Both the position numbers and the translations under genes were made by a program. DNA of 64,000 nucleotides from Acanthosepion esculentum (taxonomy: Eukaryota > Mollusca > Cephalopoda > Sepiida > Sepiidae), in the NCBI GenBank assembly GCA_964036315.1, contig OZ038487.1, positions 55,791,409-55,855,408 on the forward strand, given 5' to 3'. The notes beneath the pieces were generated by a model, which had not been told where the DNA came from, ran no database searches, and was given only the letters and a program-made list of their open reading frames with translations. Below are positions 9,500 to 21,210 of this stretch, piece after piece (position 1 is the stretch's first letter; each line of letters starts with the position of its first letter).

Positions 9500-11380
9500 G
9501 GAACCATTAATAACCGAAGTGACTGTACACTAAATACTATGACCTATTTTTAACATGGCATCCTTTATTTATAGTTAAATATCCTGCTAGAAAAAAAATT
9601 ATTAATGATTTAAAAATATATTTATTATATAGAAGAAAATAAATGATTTTACAGGCATGTTCTCACAAGGATCATAACATATTCACATCTTTAACAACAG
9701 AGATTTGATGTTGTAGGATTTGGTTATAAATGATACTTGATAATAATCATTTTGATTGCATAATTTTCCACTAGAAATAATAAAATCCTGCTCTGTTTGG
9801 TTTAGAAGAAAATTAACTTTCTATAAAAATAGTAAGGATATATTCATTTATGGCCAATACTGTATTTGTTCTCTAAAATAGAAATGTTCTGAGTATTAAT
9901 GGATGAAATAGCAATAATTCATTACTCCTTGTAAGTCTGTAAGTAATATTCATGATAGAAATCCAAATAAATAGCTGAAAATCTAAAGGAATATTTGAAT
10001 TATGAATCATTATTATTATTATTGTTGTTGCTGTTGTTATTATTACTCAAACAGAAATCATGCTTGTTCGAATAGGGGTGGTCAGAGTAAACTTACCCTA
10101 ATAACTTATCTATGTATTCTTTTATTATTTTTCATTATGATTTTTTTCACCTCGTTTTGCATTTTTTTTCCTCATTGGAAATGAATTGATTAGATATTGT
10201 TTACAAGCAGCCATTTTGATGGCACAAATCAAAGCTGGTTTTATTTTGCCTGATATTTATTTGTTTTATCAGAACCAATGTTTGTTTCCCCTATTTGTAC
10301 CAGGCAACACCCTCATGAAAAAAAATTCCATTGTCAATTTATTGTTTTTTTTTTTGTTTTATCTCTGATCTACCCATGATTATATCTACCCACCATATCA
10401 ATAGTCCTTTCTTGGCATTTTTTTTTTCTGAAGGGATCACTAAGAAATCTGAATATCTACCAACGATGATTTGCAATAAGTCCCAAAGACATTATTGGGT
10501 TTTAGTAAAAGAAGATTTGAGGAAAAGCAGAACAGAAGTAAGGAGAAAATGGGAGACAAAGCAATGTAAGGAAAAAAGAAGATAAAATGAAATAAGGAAA
10601 AGAAACAGAAAAAGTAAACAATGTAAAAAAAGGAATATACAAAAGAAGGAAGAAAATGAATGAAAGAAAAAAAAGAAAGAGAAATAAAAGAAAAACATGC
10701 TAATGGAAAAGCTTAGTAAAAAAAAAAATGGAGGAAAAGAATGAAAAAATAAAAAAATGAAAGAAACATAACAAAAAAAAAGAAAAATACAGAAAAAAAA
10801 TCTAAGTTACCACTTTTGCTGCATTTGCCTATTTTGTCTTTGGTTTTTCAGATGTTCACCTTCTTGTTCAGACTTTACAGTTGTTGCTGCTGTTGTCAGT
10901 GAAAACGAATCCAGGTTTTGGTATTCTTCTCTTAAGTTTTATCATCTGTTAATATTACTTTTTTAATTCTTTTTAATAATTCTTACCATATTGTTTCTAT
11001 CTTTCAACTGAAGTTGATACTAATGATAATGATGAATAGAAGGAAAATAAAGATGTTATTTTTGTTTTCATATTTCTTTTATTTTTTTATTTTCTGTTTT
11101 GCAAGTGCTCTTGAAGTGTCCAAACCTTTACCTGATTCAATTCTTTGATCCCTTATATTTTTTTCTAGTCTCATATCATAAGCCACTTGATTATTTCCCT
11201 GTTCCTGAACGTCTTCAGTTATCTGCTTGATGTCTTCATAAAAGAATGCCTTCGTTCTCCTTTCTCACTTAGTTTCAATTTCAGTTTGTAACTTGCTTGC
11301 TGGCGGCAATTGCATTGAGTTTGCCTTCAAAACCAGTAGAACATGTTTGATTCCAGGCAAACATGTAAATTTTAAATTCT
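9500..11380. other. AT-rich intergenic region with simple repeats
   Basis: It holds ATT/GTT trinucleotides near 10005-10050, T-rich DNA, then a purine-rich block at 10500-10800. I recognise no gene. The 69-residue minus frame just before this stretch (9485-9276) has no recognised relative. Confidence 0.55.
10500..10800. repeat. purine-rich low-complexity tract
   Basis: The plus strand is mostly A and G with irregular GAAAGAAAAA units. The Phe-rich minus frame here is a composition artefact. Confidence 0.75.
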
Positions 11381-11429
11381 GCTAATCAGTCAGGAACGAC
11401 AAACAAATTTCCTACATAACAATTATGAC

Positions 11430-12430
11430 ACTCACTTTATAAAATCTTCAAATACTCTCACACAGTGTCAAATGGTTTTGCAGGCCCACATGACACGTTG
11501 ATGCAGCCTCTCTGCATTCTTAATGTCTGCTGCATAAACCAATTATTTTAGGTGGTCCCATAGATAAAAATCCAAAGGATTGAGTTTGGGGGAATGTGCA
11601 GGCCATGGAACTGGTCCTCCCTTACCTATCCATCTTTCATGGTAGATGTCAGCTAACAATGTGATTAAAGTGTGCTGGAGCCCCATCATGCATGAACCAC
11701 ATGCATCTTTGTATCAGCAGAGGTACATCCTCTAGCAGGTCTGGAAGTAGCTTCAAAATAAAGTCCCTGTAGACAGCTCATGTAAGATGTGCTGGGAGAA
11801 CATATGGACCTACCAGACAGTCACCTAAAATTCCAACCCACACATTAATTGTGAACTGATGCTGGTGTCTAGTCTATATTGTAGTGTGGGGATTGCGATT
11901 CACCCAGAAATATTGGCTGTGTAAATTTATTATTCCATTTCTTCCAAATGTTGCCTCATCCATAAACCAGACTGAAGAGACAAACAAACCAGCAATTTGT
12001 ATAATAAACCATCGGCAAAAGTTCTCCCATGGTGAATGATCAGGTGGTAAAAGACTCTTCACACATTGCAAATTATACGGATACAGGAGCTGCTCTTGAA
12101 GTATCCTCCATGTGATTCTATGAGGTGTATGACAAGCTAGGGCTGCTTGACGTGTGCTGATATGTGGATTGTCTCCGATAGCCTGTAGAATGTGTTCTTC
12201 ATGGTCAAGCATGTAAGTGCATCTTGGTCTTCCTCAGTCCATAGTTTGTTGTAGCATGGATCCTGTCCCAGCAACAGGGCAATAAACAGTAGTAATGGTT
12301 GGATGACTCAGTTACCTTTGGTCTGGAAACACAATATGATATAGCCATGAAGCCTTTTGCCAATTACTATTTTTGTGGCCATATGTAAAAGTCATATGTG
12401 CCTGTCATGATATGAATATCCTGCCACTGT
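11430..12430 (-). pseudogene. DDE transposase of mariner/Tc1-like superfamily, many stops
   Basis: Reading the minus strand from about 12390, the start is MTFTYGHKNSNWQKASWLY, a helix-turn-helix-like beginning. The only long open part, 12212-11874, has STRQAALACHTPHRITWRIL (second DNA-binding helix), LLYPYNLQCV, and WFMDEATFGRNGIINLHSQY, which holds the first catalytic Asp. Beyond the first stop the homology goes on: VTRHQHQF-like sequence, GPYVLPAHLT, MWFMHDGAPAHF with the second Asp, then GPVPWPAHSPKL and NPLDFYLW near 11610-11560, where the third acidic residue lies. Total length is about 330 codons, near full for the family, but at least six stops and frame changes kill it. It is a different lineage from the mariner copies at 534 and 63430. 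Confidence 0.8.
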
Positions 12431-12569
12431 TAAACAGAACACTTCTCAGTTAACTCACTACTACACACATTAAACATTGAAGACAGACTAACCACGAATG
12501 ACAAATGTAACCTAGTCTACATGGCAACGTAGTGCCATCTACTGCAAACTATCTTTAAACTTAATAACA

Positions 12570-12690
12570 CAAAAATGAGTGATTTGTGCATATATGTTTA
12601 TATGGACTTTTGTCTTGGTTTTGATGTGAGGAACCCACCCCCAAAGTTTGTGAAAGTATTTTTGATACACACTGTGTATGTGTGTGCATA
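12570..12690. other. possible 5' terminal part of the transposon at 11430-12430
   Basis: Read on the minus strand, this AT-rich region contains a TGTATCAAAAATACTTTCAC block of a kind often found at mariner ends. I could not find its inverted partner on the other side, so the element borders are undecided. Confidence 0.25.
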
Positions 12691-12769
12691 TATGATAAAA
12701 TGTAGTTTTAAGGTATGCTATATTTATGTGTTAAAGTGCTCAATATTAGGGAGAGAACATATGTAAATA

Positions 12770-12838
12770 TAAAAGTGGTGACAGTCTGTTTCAATCTGGC
12801 CTGAAGATTGCATTTAAGTATGAAATAGACTGTTGTGG
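12770..12838. repeat. hairpin repeat related to the one at 13418
   Basis: ACAGTCTGTTTCAATCT and, inverted, TATGAAATAGACTGT pair around a short loop that has CTGAAGATTGC. It resembles the arms of the hairpins at 13418-13564 and 15398-15490. Confidence 0.5.
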
Positions 12839-12858
12839 ATTGACATCAGTGTCTGTCT

Positions 12859-12859
12859 G

Positions 12860-12917
<58 letters not shown>
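12859..12917. repeat. (CT)n(AT)n compound microsatellite
   Basis: A CT run followed directly by an AT run of about 19 repeats. Confidence 0.95.
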
Positions 12918-12921
<4 letters not shown>

Positions 12922-13372
12922 ATTTAAATATTCATGGAGACCTACCGGACACTATTCGGAATATACTTGTCGACAACACTAATATAATAGCATCATCCAC
13001 TTGCAAAAAAAAGGCTAAAAATAATGGAAGCCTTACTTATAAAATTAAACAAACCAACCCTTAATAATATTAACTTTGAACATGGACATAATATCTTGAC
13101 CGTGTTTTGAAACAAAAAAAATGAATCACTTTATAAAACACACACAAACTATTTCTAATTCTAACAGTTGAAATATAATCCTTGATAATGGCTAAATGTA
13201 TAGCCGAAAGCGCTTGGAAAAGAACATTCGGACAATTTTTATATAATTTATCCTCTGAAAAGAAAAACTTTATTAGATCGCACGAGAAATTATATAAAAA
13301 ACTAAATAAAAGCACCTTGTCAGTCGTTTTTAATGAAATGTGCTTGAAAGAAGGATTGCTGCCTAAATACAC
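12918..13372 (+). pseudogene. Penelope-like element fragment bounded by AT runs
   Basis: The clearest part, 13182-13372, reads AESAWKRTFGQFLYN, then HEKLYKKLNKSTLSVVF and CLKEGLLPKYTN. A Leu/Lys helix followed by a Cys-Leu, then Leu-Pro-Lys, resembles the N-terminal region of Penelope-like reverse transcriptases. The same block is at 42838-42950. In both places a microsatellite starts immediately after the KYTN/KFT residues. The leading part (12918-13070) starts just after another AT run. No reverse-transcriptase core is present. The family call rests on the N-terminal pattern and on a GIY-YIG-like fragment downstream of the second copy, so it is tentative. Confidence 0.45.
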
Positions 13373-13373
13373 A

Positions 13374-13375
<2 letters not shown>

Positions 13376-13417
<42 letters not shown>
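13376..13417. repeat. (AT)n microsatellite
   Basis: Pure AT run between the Penelope-like fragment and the hairpin repeat. Confidence 0.95.
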
Positions 13418-13424
<7 letters not shown>

Positions 13425-13564
13425 TAAAAGTCAACATTGAAGTCAACACTCAGAGGCGACAGGCTGTTTCATGCTAGACGCAATCGTCAGGCTGCTGATT
13501 GTGCCCGACATGAAACAGTCTGTCGCCTCTGACTGTTGAATTCAGTGTACACTTTTATATTTTT
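13418..13564. repeat. long hairpin (inverted) repeat, about 55-bp arms
   Basis: The left arm 13418-13474 has AAATATAAAAGTCAACATTG, CAACACTCAGAGGCGACAGG and CTGTTTCATG. The right arm 13507-13564 is its reverse complement with a few changes. The loop contains GCAATCGTCAGGC. Half copies with the same arm lie at 12770-12838 and 15398-15490, so it is a dispersed element and not a chance palindrome. Confidence 0.8.
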
Positions 13565-13627
13565 ATATTTACATACACTGTCACTGATATTGAGCACTTT
13601 ATCCCATAAATATAGCACACCTTAAAA

Positions 13628-13680
13628 CTATATATATAGTTATATATATAGTTATATATATATATATATACTTATATATA
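13628..13680. repeat. interrupted (AT)n run
   Basis: AT repeats interrupted by GTT triplets. Confidence 0.8.
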
Positions 13681-13914
13681 GAAAACAACCAGATGTATGT
13701 TGATATATTTATCATTTTCTTCAAAATATGCATTAAATTATTAATAAATAATAAACATGTTTGTGCTAAAACACACACACAGATATACACATATATATGT
13801 GTATATGTCCTCCCATACCAGTATATTCATCCATTAAAAAAATGTTGTATGTGATTTTTATTTATATAAATAAAATGATTCTGTATATATCTGTACCAGT
13901 GTGTGTGTGAGTGA

Positions 13915-13917
<3 letters not shown>

Positions 13918-13951
<34 letters not shown>
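13918..13951. repeat. (AT)n microsatellite
   Basis: Pure AT run. Confidence 0.95.
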
Positions 13952-13956
<5 letters not shown>

Positions 13957-14630
13957 GTTTGTGTGTTTATTTGTTCGTTCGTTCATGTGCTTATGCAGTT
14001 GCATGCTTAAGAAGGCATTTCTTTCTCAATCCTTGTCATCACCATGCTAGTCTTTTATTTGTTATATTTTTTATCTTTTTGATAATACCAAGTGGCTATT
14101 TTGTCAGTTTCAGCAGATTAAAAAAATCAACAAGAAATCTTCGATATTTATTTCACGACAGGAAATGGCGAGAAAAAAATGACAAAAATATTAAGAAAAA
14201 AAATTGTGGCAAAATATTGGAAAGCAGAAACATCAGAGAAAATAAACATTTTAATTTTTTTTTTTCACTAACCTTTGGCTATACTCTCTAGTTTTGGTCT
14301 TGGATAGTTTCACTTTTGAGATACAGCCATGATATTCAAAACAGTGAATCACTAACCTTAATTTTTGGAGATAATCAAACTACCAACTTTCTATGAAAAA
14401 ATAAAATACATCATGATATTGGGTGACGTAAAATGGTCATTCTGTTTATTAAGTCCTGATAAAAGACAAATATTCTATTTTCTGCATTATTTTTATTGAA
14501 CATTTTTACAATTTTGTTCCACCATCTTCTACCATCTTTTAGCAAACTTAATAATTCTCCCACAACTTATCTTTCTAACAAAATATCTACTCCAGTCTCA
14601 TTTTGGAATCTTCCAGACAATTAAAATTCT

Positions 14631-14828
14631 TTTTTATTAAGATAATTCTATTAAAAAAAACAATTTTTATTAAGAGAATTTTATTTTAAAAAAAAAATTT
14701 TTCATTAAGAGAATTTTATTTTAAAAATCATTTTCATAAAGAGAATTGATTTAAAAAAAAATCCTTTTCATTGAGAATTATATTTTAAAAATAAATAATT
14801 TTCATTGAGAGAATTATTAAAATCATTT
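14631..14828. repeat. diverged AT-rich tandem repeat, about 40-bp unit
   Basis: The motif TTCATTAAGAGAATTTTATT followed by an A run recurs five to six times with small length changes. Confidence 0.75.
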
Positions 14829-14829
14829 T

Positions 14830-15395
14830 CATTATTTATTTTGTATTGCTGCTTTTGATAAGACTATTTATGAGCAGGAACTATTGAAATTGATTCTTTG
14901 GTTCTCAAAAATGAGCACACTGTACTTGTCAAGGTTTTAATTTTTTATGTAGCCATGTTTAAACTTCCACAAATATATTGAAGTGTAAAAGCAACGAATG
15001 GACAATGCTTAGTATATTCCAAACACCCAGGTAATGTGCCAGAAAGCTTATTTATGACTGTGGCATTGGGAGTTTCAGGTCTCTAAAAACATCTGACCAC
15101 TCCAGGAGTAATCAGCCTCCGAAATGGATCCATGAATACTGGGCTTGGCCATTTATTGATCTTATATACAAGAAAAATATTTATGCAGAAGTTTCACAAA
15201 AAAGTTTTAAATTTTGTCCTTGATAAAGCCTTTGTGGACTGAAATATATAGTTTTAATCATTTCACCAAAAGCAAGACAATAATACCACTAAGATGTGAG
15301 TGGTTACTGAAAGTGAAAGGAAAAATGAGAAAAGACTAAAAAAGAACAGGATTCAGGAAGACAGCTTTGAAGATTTTGAGTATCATAGGTGACAG
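14830..15395. other. unassigned AT-rich stretch
   Basis: No open frame of note and no block shared with other parts of the window that I can see. Confidence 0.45.
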
Positions 15396-15397
15396 GA

Positions 15398-15490
15398 AAG
15401 CATATATATAAGTCCACATTGAAGTCAGCACTCAGAGGTGACAGATTGTTTCATGCTCAATGAAATCGTCAGGCCACATGTGCTGTGTTT
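15398..15490. repeat. half copy of the hairpin repeat
   Basis: AGTCCACATTGAAGTCAGCA, CTCAGAGGTGACAGATTG and TTTCATGCTCAATGAAATCG match the left arm and loop at 13418-13490. Confidence 0.7.
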
Positions 15491-15499
15491 TTTTCTCAA

Positions 15500-16950
15500 C
15501 TGTATATACAGATCAGTGATGCATTGCATTGTGGGTAGTCTATTTTAATGGTTATTTTAGACTGGTTTGTTAATTTATTTTATTTGTTTTTGCTTATTTA
15601 TTTTTCTTTTATTTCTTTTTTTTTATTCTTTTAAGTTTTTGATTTATAAGTAACATAGTAAAAATTTGTTTTTGTGTTTTCATTTTGAGATGAACTCTGA
15701 TCATTTATCTAGTAGTTTTTGTTTTTTTTATCTTGGAAGGTAATTATCACTATTTTTCCTCCAAGTAGAGTTTGCAGTTTTTGGATTGATTGTTTGCAGG
15801 CTATAGTTCTTTTCCTTATTTTTGGTGTGATTTGCATTTTGCTTTTAATTTCACAGATATACTTGGAAAGCATTGTGCTGTTCACTTATTTACTATTTGT
15901 GATAGATGTTTGTGCATGTAGTTTATTTGTTTCCAGGGTCCTTCAGTTACTCCTATGTATATTTTTCTTCGATATCTGATGATTTTACTGTGGCATTGTT
16001 TTGTTAGCAATTACCATTTAAGGGACATTCATTCTTTATTCTGCAGTTACATAGTTTAATTTGTTCGGGTAGTTTGTTGATAGTTTTCTTGTTGTTTATT
16101 ATTTGTGCCATGCCTTCTTTCTGTCTTTTCTACAAATATTTTCAAAGCAACTGTTCTGTTGAGCTCTTTGATTTAGTGGCTTGACTACATGAATTTAAGT
16201 GTGCTACTAGACTGACAATTAGGTCTCACTGTTTTACTGTTGCACTAGCTAGATTTAACTGACACTTATATTCAAATAGTTGCTTTTCTCACCTGCGAAA
16301 CTCCCTTCTGATTTTTTGCTTCTCTGTGGCCTGCAATCTTTAAAAAGTTAAATGCAATGTCAATCACCATCTTCTTTCTTCCTGAACCTTGTTTCTTTAT
16401 CCTTTCCTCACTTCTGTTCACTAAAGTCTTCTCATTCTTTTTCACTCCCTACATCCTAGTGGCATTATCACTTTACTTTAATGATTTCATTACTTTCTTT
16501 TCCTTTTTAGATGAGTTCAAATTTTCAATCCCTCAACCCTCCCCAAGTTCATAGTTAGATTATGATCATCTATTTTTATGAAAAGTTATAATTATAAACC
16601 TAGAACTGTTCATATCTAGACTTATAATTAGTAGGAAATGTTTTTCCTAACAGAAATTATTTTATATAGCTTATAATAAGATATAAAGACGTAAATTATT
16701 GTTTTCTTTTTACTCAAGAATCCTTACAGCTAATGTTGTGGCTGTCTCTTGCATTTCTTGAGCACTTTTCTCCACATTGTCACTATTGTTGGAATTCTAT
16801 ATTTTGTATAATTGCGCATTCTATTGATCTCTGTTTTAACTTTTCTTATAGGGATCTTTGGACTACTTCCAGAGTTCCTATGAATATAGAAGAAAATTTG
16901 TATTGTTTTTTGTTGTTGTTATTTTTTTATTTTTATTTTTTTTTTTAAGC
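15500..16950. other. T-rich stretch without recognised genes
   Basis: Hydrophobic frames at 15719-15979 and 16357-16554 follow T-rich composition. Neither shows a domain I recognise. Confidence 0.5.
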
Positions 16951-16954
16951 GTAT

Positions 16955-17155
16955 CATCCCAAGCAAGGCCGGTGGCCACTATCACGCATGGGGTTACAGA
17001 AGGGTTGGAGGAAGAGCAGATAGGAGTGGTAAAGGAAGGGATGTGGAGAAAGAGAAGGACGGATGGTCGATCAAGGCAGGGGGGTTACGGAAGATATAGA
17101 GCGAGAGCAGATAGGAATGAAAGATGTCAGGAAGTGGAGAAGGGAAGTGGATAGA
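16955..17155 (-). repeat. 3' UTR of LINE family J
   Basis: The outer edge TCATCCCAAGCAAGGC matches TTCACCCCAAGCAAGGCAG at the outer edge of the copy at 62190-63110, giving a common 3' boundary for this LINE family. Confidence 0.65.
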
Positions 17156-17440
17156 TCAAGGCAATTGGAGATGATGATTGACGCTACACTTAAACCGTTG
17201 GAGATTGTATTTGTCAGGGAAACAGTAATAGGGAAGGGAGTTCCATAGGCGAGATGTGCGAGACATGAAGCTATCGGAGTAGAAAAGACGTCTACATCTA
17301 ACAGTTTCAACGGTGAAGGGCTGGGAACGGGATGCCAGCCTCGTAGGACGTTTAAATTCACGAGGCTTAGGGACAAGCGAAAGCAACTCCTCGGAGCAAT
17401 TACCGTGGAAGTACTTGTAGAAAAGGCAGAGCGATATTAC
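17156..17440 (-). pseudogene. LINE family J (jockey/CR1-type) C-terminal ORF2 fragment
   Basis: The minus strand is open from before 17430 and reads LCLFYKYFHGNCSEELLSLV, RPTRLASRSQPFTVETVRCR, FYSDSFMSRTSRLWNSLP, CFPDKYNLQRFK and a final HLQLP before the stop at 17156. This is the conserved segment after the reverse-transcriptase thumb in jockey/CR1-type elements, ending in the usual place. The upstream RT, and the endonuclease, are missing: a typical 5'-truncated insertion. It is the best preserved copy of this family here, without internal stops, so it may be fairly young. Confidence 0.85.
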
Positions 17441-17544
17441 TGTTGTTCTTATTTTTCTTGATGTTTTTATGCATTTTTGTCATTATTTTTTCATTATCAT
17501 GTTTTTATTCCAGTGGCATTTGTCTTCTTAATTGTTTCCTTCAC

Positions 17545-17640
17545 TCACTTATCATCATCATCATCAATCTAATTATTATCAGTTCCTCTAATAAGAATGG
17601 TGATGATGATTACAGTAGTAGTAGTAGTAGTAGTAGTGGT
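17545..17640. repeat. trinucleotide repeats (ATC/ATT and AGT)
   Basis: A degenerate ATC/ATT block, then seven AGT-like triplets near 17613-17637. Confidence 0.85.
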
Positions 17641-17859
17641 GATTTTGTTGTCATGATAGCATTAATCTTTTTCTTTTTTTGTTTTCTTTCACTCTTTGGT
17701 AATTTTCTTCTTTCTTCTATTTCTGTAGTTATTTTTTCTTTTATCTTACACATCAACACTTATTGTTGTTATCAAGTACTTTTCTTGGTTGAAAACCCCA
17801 TGTCCAACACCACTGCATCCACTGACTATGCTTCCCACCCATATTATCTCTACCTGTAG

Positions 17860-18400
17860 TTACTTGTATTATTGCTAGGGTTTTGTTGGGGTTTTTTGTT
17901 CTACTGAAGAAGCATTGTAGTATATTCTAGTATTTAGTAACAGTCACCTCTCCACCACTTCACAAGCAAAAAATTTCATCCATGAGGTGCATGCTCTTCT
18001 TATCATAAGAGAGTAAATAAAAGGTAAAGATGATAAAAAAAAAAATGACTAGAATTGATTTACAATATTTCTTTCTTTTTTATTACCTCTTACATTATAT
18101 TAGTCAGAACAAGTTTTTTTTTTTTCTTTCTTTCTGCTTTTTACAAAAGGATACAGAATGGTGTTTATTCACTCTTAGAAACAGAAAAAAAAAGTAACTT
18201 TCTTCTATAAGTAAATAAATAAATAAATGAAACTTTTCTAAGCCGCTGTTCAGTCTCAATGCCAAAAATGATGTCCCATCTTTCCCACCTTTTAACAGAG
18301 AAAGAGCATGGCACTATCCCCACAAAAAAATTTACCCCACAAAACAATATAACACGTCAATCAGATGACAGTCAAAGCAAGAATAATATAACAAAAAAAA
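17860..18400. other. unassigned AT-rich stretch
   Basis: Contains A and T runs and short TTTC repeats; nothing else is recognised. Confidence 0.45.
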
Positions 18401-18402
18401 CA

Positions 18403-18405
<3 letters not shown>

Positions 18406-18472
<67 letters not shown>
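18406..18472. repeat. (AT)n(GA)n compound microsatellite
   Basis: About 20 AT repeats switch directly to about 13 GA repeats. Confidence 0.95.
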
Positions 18473-18476
<4 letters not shown>

Positions 18477-18723
18477 CAGAACAGACAGAAAAGTATACAA
18501 ACAAAGATCTTCTTTCTTACTTAATTTTCTTACTAACATCTGAAGCCAATTCAATTTGGCAGGTTCATCTGAATGTATAAACTTATATGTTCCAACATGA
18601 TAAAATTATGGAGATAAACTGAATAATTTTATTGAATGTTGTTATATGTTTCAAGACTTCTAATCCCTTCATCAGCCAAAGATTTACACTAATTTAATTT
18701 TTAAGTTTAAATGTAAAAGTGCA

Positions 18724-19089
18724 ATGCAGACTTGTCAAAAAGGAAAAAAACTTCTAAACTGCTATGTGATATCTGTTGTCATGTATGGCAGTGACTGCAG
18801 GACAATCTCCTCAAAGATGAAGAATAAGAAACATGAAGCAACAAAAATGTGGTTCTACAGAAGAATGCTGAGGATACTGTGGACTGAACATGTGAGCAAC
18901 AACAAAATTTTGGAGAAAATGGAAACAAAAATTAAATTAATACTTAACATCAGGAACAGACAGTTGAGGTTTCTGGGGCACATAATGAGGAAGGATGGCT
19001 TGGAAAATCTGATACTCATGGGACAAGATGGACAAAGGAAAACAATGCAAAAGATTCTTATAAGATTCTTAAGCCCATGTTGTATATAA
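18724..19089 (+). pseudogene. LINE family R ORF2 C-terminal fragment
   Basis: The frame reads VVMYGSDCRTISS, ATKMWFYRRMLRILWTEHV, ILEKMETKIKLIL and RQLRFLGHIMRKDGLENLIL. This order (a YGSE-C-W-like motif, W-x-R-R-M, then QLRFLGHI-R) is the conserved tail following the reverse transcriptase in RTE/jockey-like animal LINEs. It is intact for about 110 codons and then loses similarity in the basic segment. The 5' part is truncated. Other copies: 7690, 26330, 36589 and 61575. Confidence 0.85.
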
Positions 19090-19109
19090 ATTTGAATGCT
19101 AAACATGGG

Positions 19110-20240
19110 CTAAAGAATCAGTGGGTATTTTGTCTTTATTTGAAAAGAAAGAACCCATTTTCTGACTTGTGAAAGTAATCATCAAGAAGACACCATCGAT
19201 ACAAAATATTTTGATGAAATCATTAATTTTAAATTTTACAGAATAGTATGAAAGTTTAAAACATTTTGGTGCCTGCTTGACATTTTTCTTTTGATTAATG
19301 TTAATATTTATACATCTACACTAATGATAAGTAATTTTTAAAACACAGCTTTTTACTATGACCCAAAGACGAGAAGTCTTTTTTAAATTATAGATTTTTC
19401 TGTATACCAACTACCCAAAAACTAATTCGACTAAAGACTATTTTTACTCCTTTTTGATTCTTTTGAATTCATGTAGATATGTTTGTAAATACAAATGATT
19501 TATTTAACAGGCATGAGACCATGTTTTATTATTGTTTGGAATTCAGACAGATTTTTAATATAAAGAAACCTTAAAAACAGAATTACCTACATACACATAC
19601 ATATATACAAATGAGTAGCAGATAACTAACCAAGATAAAGTAAAAAATTAACTAAAAAAAAAAATGACTTAAAAATTTGTTGATATATTTTTTTTTTATT
19701 TGATTTAATATATCAAACAAAAAATATGAGCTGGAAAGAATTTAGAAAATGACACCAAAGTTTCTCTCTCACACACGAAAATTTTCTATATATAAGAATA
19801 AATTAAATTATGCATATATATAAGAATATTACTTACAGAAGCCATTGTTTATAAGTTTCTTTCTTTGAGAGTGATTCATAAATAATAGAGCCATATGACA
19901 AAGCTGGACAGCAAAAAGAAATCTCTAAAGATGTACCCAATGAACAGATAAAAATAAAGCTAAAGTAATTTTTCAATTTATCATATAACGTTCAATCTTT
20001 TTTAGGATAATAAATATCAAATAACTGTTACAAAAAACATGTGCAGTTATCGTTATTTAATAGCATATAAACTGCATGTAAGCACATGCACTTACCATTA
20101 TTTAATAGCAATATCATTATTAAGTAAGTATTAAAAGCATGGAAATGTTTCTAGATATTTTAATTAAGAATCTGGTTTTCCAATGTGTATTCACTGTAAT
20201 TTCCAAGGAAAAAATGCTGGGAACTTTAAACACATCAAAT
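19110..20240. other. AT-rich intergenic stretch
   Basis: No frame of note and no assigned repeat. Confidence 0.5.
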
Positions 20241-20255
20241 ACATTTATTCATTTA

Positions 20256-20792
20256 CAAGGTCTGATCAAAAAGTATCAGGACTGTTGCTATCAAAAGAAA
20301 ACTACAACACATACCAATTCGATATTTAATCTCCTTCAGAGTAGTCTCCTTCTGAAGCCACACACTTTATCCAGTGTTGTTTCCATTGAAGGAAGTATTC
20401 CTGGAATTCCTTTCTTGGGATAAGCTGCCTTGTTGCATTCTCTTGCATTTCCTCAATGTTTTGAAATCTCGTTCCTTTCAAATGGAGTTTTATTTTTGCA
20501 GAGGAAAAAGTTGCAAGGGGTAGGATCCGGGGAATATGATGGTTGCCAGACCTGGGGAATTTTGTGTTTGGCCTAAAACTACTATACAAGCAATGATTAC
20601 CGATGGAACGTCTGTGGTGTGGTGAGATGACCACACTCTACACACTTTCCTTCCAAACACTGCTATAAACAACAGATTGAGTGAAATCATTATAACTTAG
20701 TGTGTACACGTCTGTCACAAAGGGCTTTTCACTCTGTGTACTTTAGCTCCATTAATATAGCAACATCCCCGTTACTTTTTGACCAGATTTTG
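20256..20792 (-). mobile_element. mariner-type deletion derivative with both ends
   Basis: Inward from each end the element begins with similar sequence: AAGGTCTGATCAAAAAGTA then CAGGACTGTTGCTAT on the left, and AAATCTGGTCAAAAAGTA then CGGGGATGTTGCTAT on the right. TA flanks both ends. The 537-bp length and a transposase reduced to its C terminus show a large internal deletion. Confidence 0.8.
20326..20634 (-). pseudogene. mariner transposase C-terminal remnant
   Basis: The minus frame contains IKLHLKGTRFQNIEEMQENA, FQEYFLQWKQHWIKCVASEG and a terminal DYSEGD. This is the typical end of the mariner group whose proteins close with W-x-R-C-x(n)-G-DYFEGD. No catalytic Asp triad or DNA-binding domain is left between it and the right terminal repeat. 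The frame before IKLHLKG is unrelated sequence joined by the deletion. Confidence 0.8.
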
Positions 20793-21210
20793 TATATTGT
20801 AATAGGTGAATTTGAAACTAATTCCTCAGTCTACTGGGTAATATTACAATGTATGAAGGCTACCCTCTCTGGAGGTTTCATGATTCTAGAAGAGAGGTTT
20901 AGATTTTTCTCCACCTCATATAAGAAATTTTTTTTTTTTTTTTTAGTTTTGTCATGTCATCTTTGACTAAAATCTACAGAAAGTTATGGAAGCATCAAGA
21001 AAGACTAACTCTGCCAAGGGGATAACATTCATAGATATCACAGTAAAAACATGAAAGTGACATCTGATAACTTAGAGCTATGATGAGGGTGCTGAAAAAT
21101 TTTTGCCTTCACCCACTTCCTCAAATCTGATCAAATGACCAAACATTAGATTCTTCTTTGGTAGAATGTTTTGGTAAGAGCAATAGATTTTCAAAATCTT
21201 GTGTATGTAC

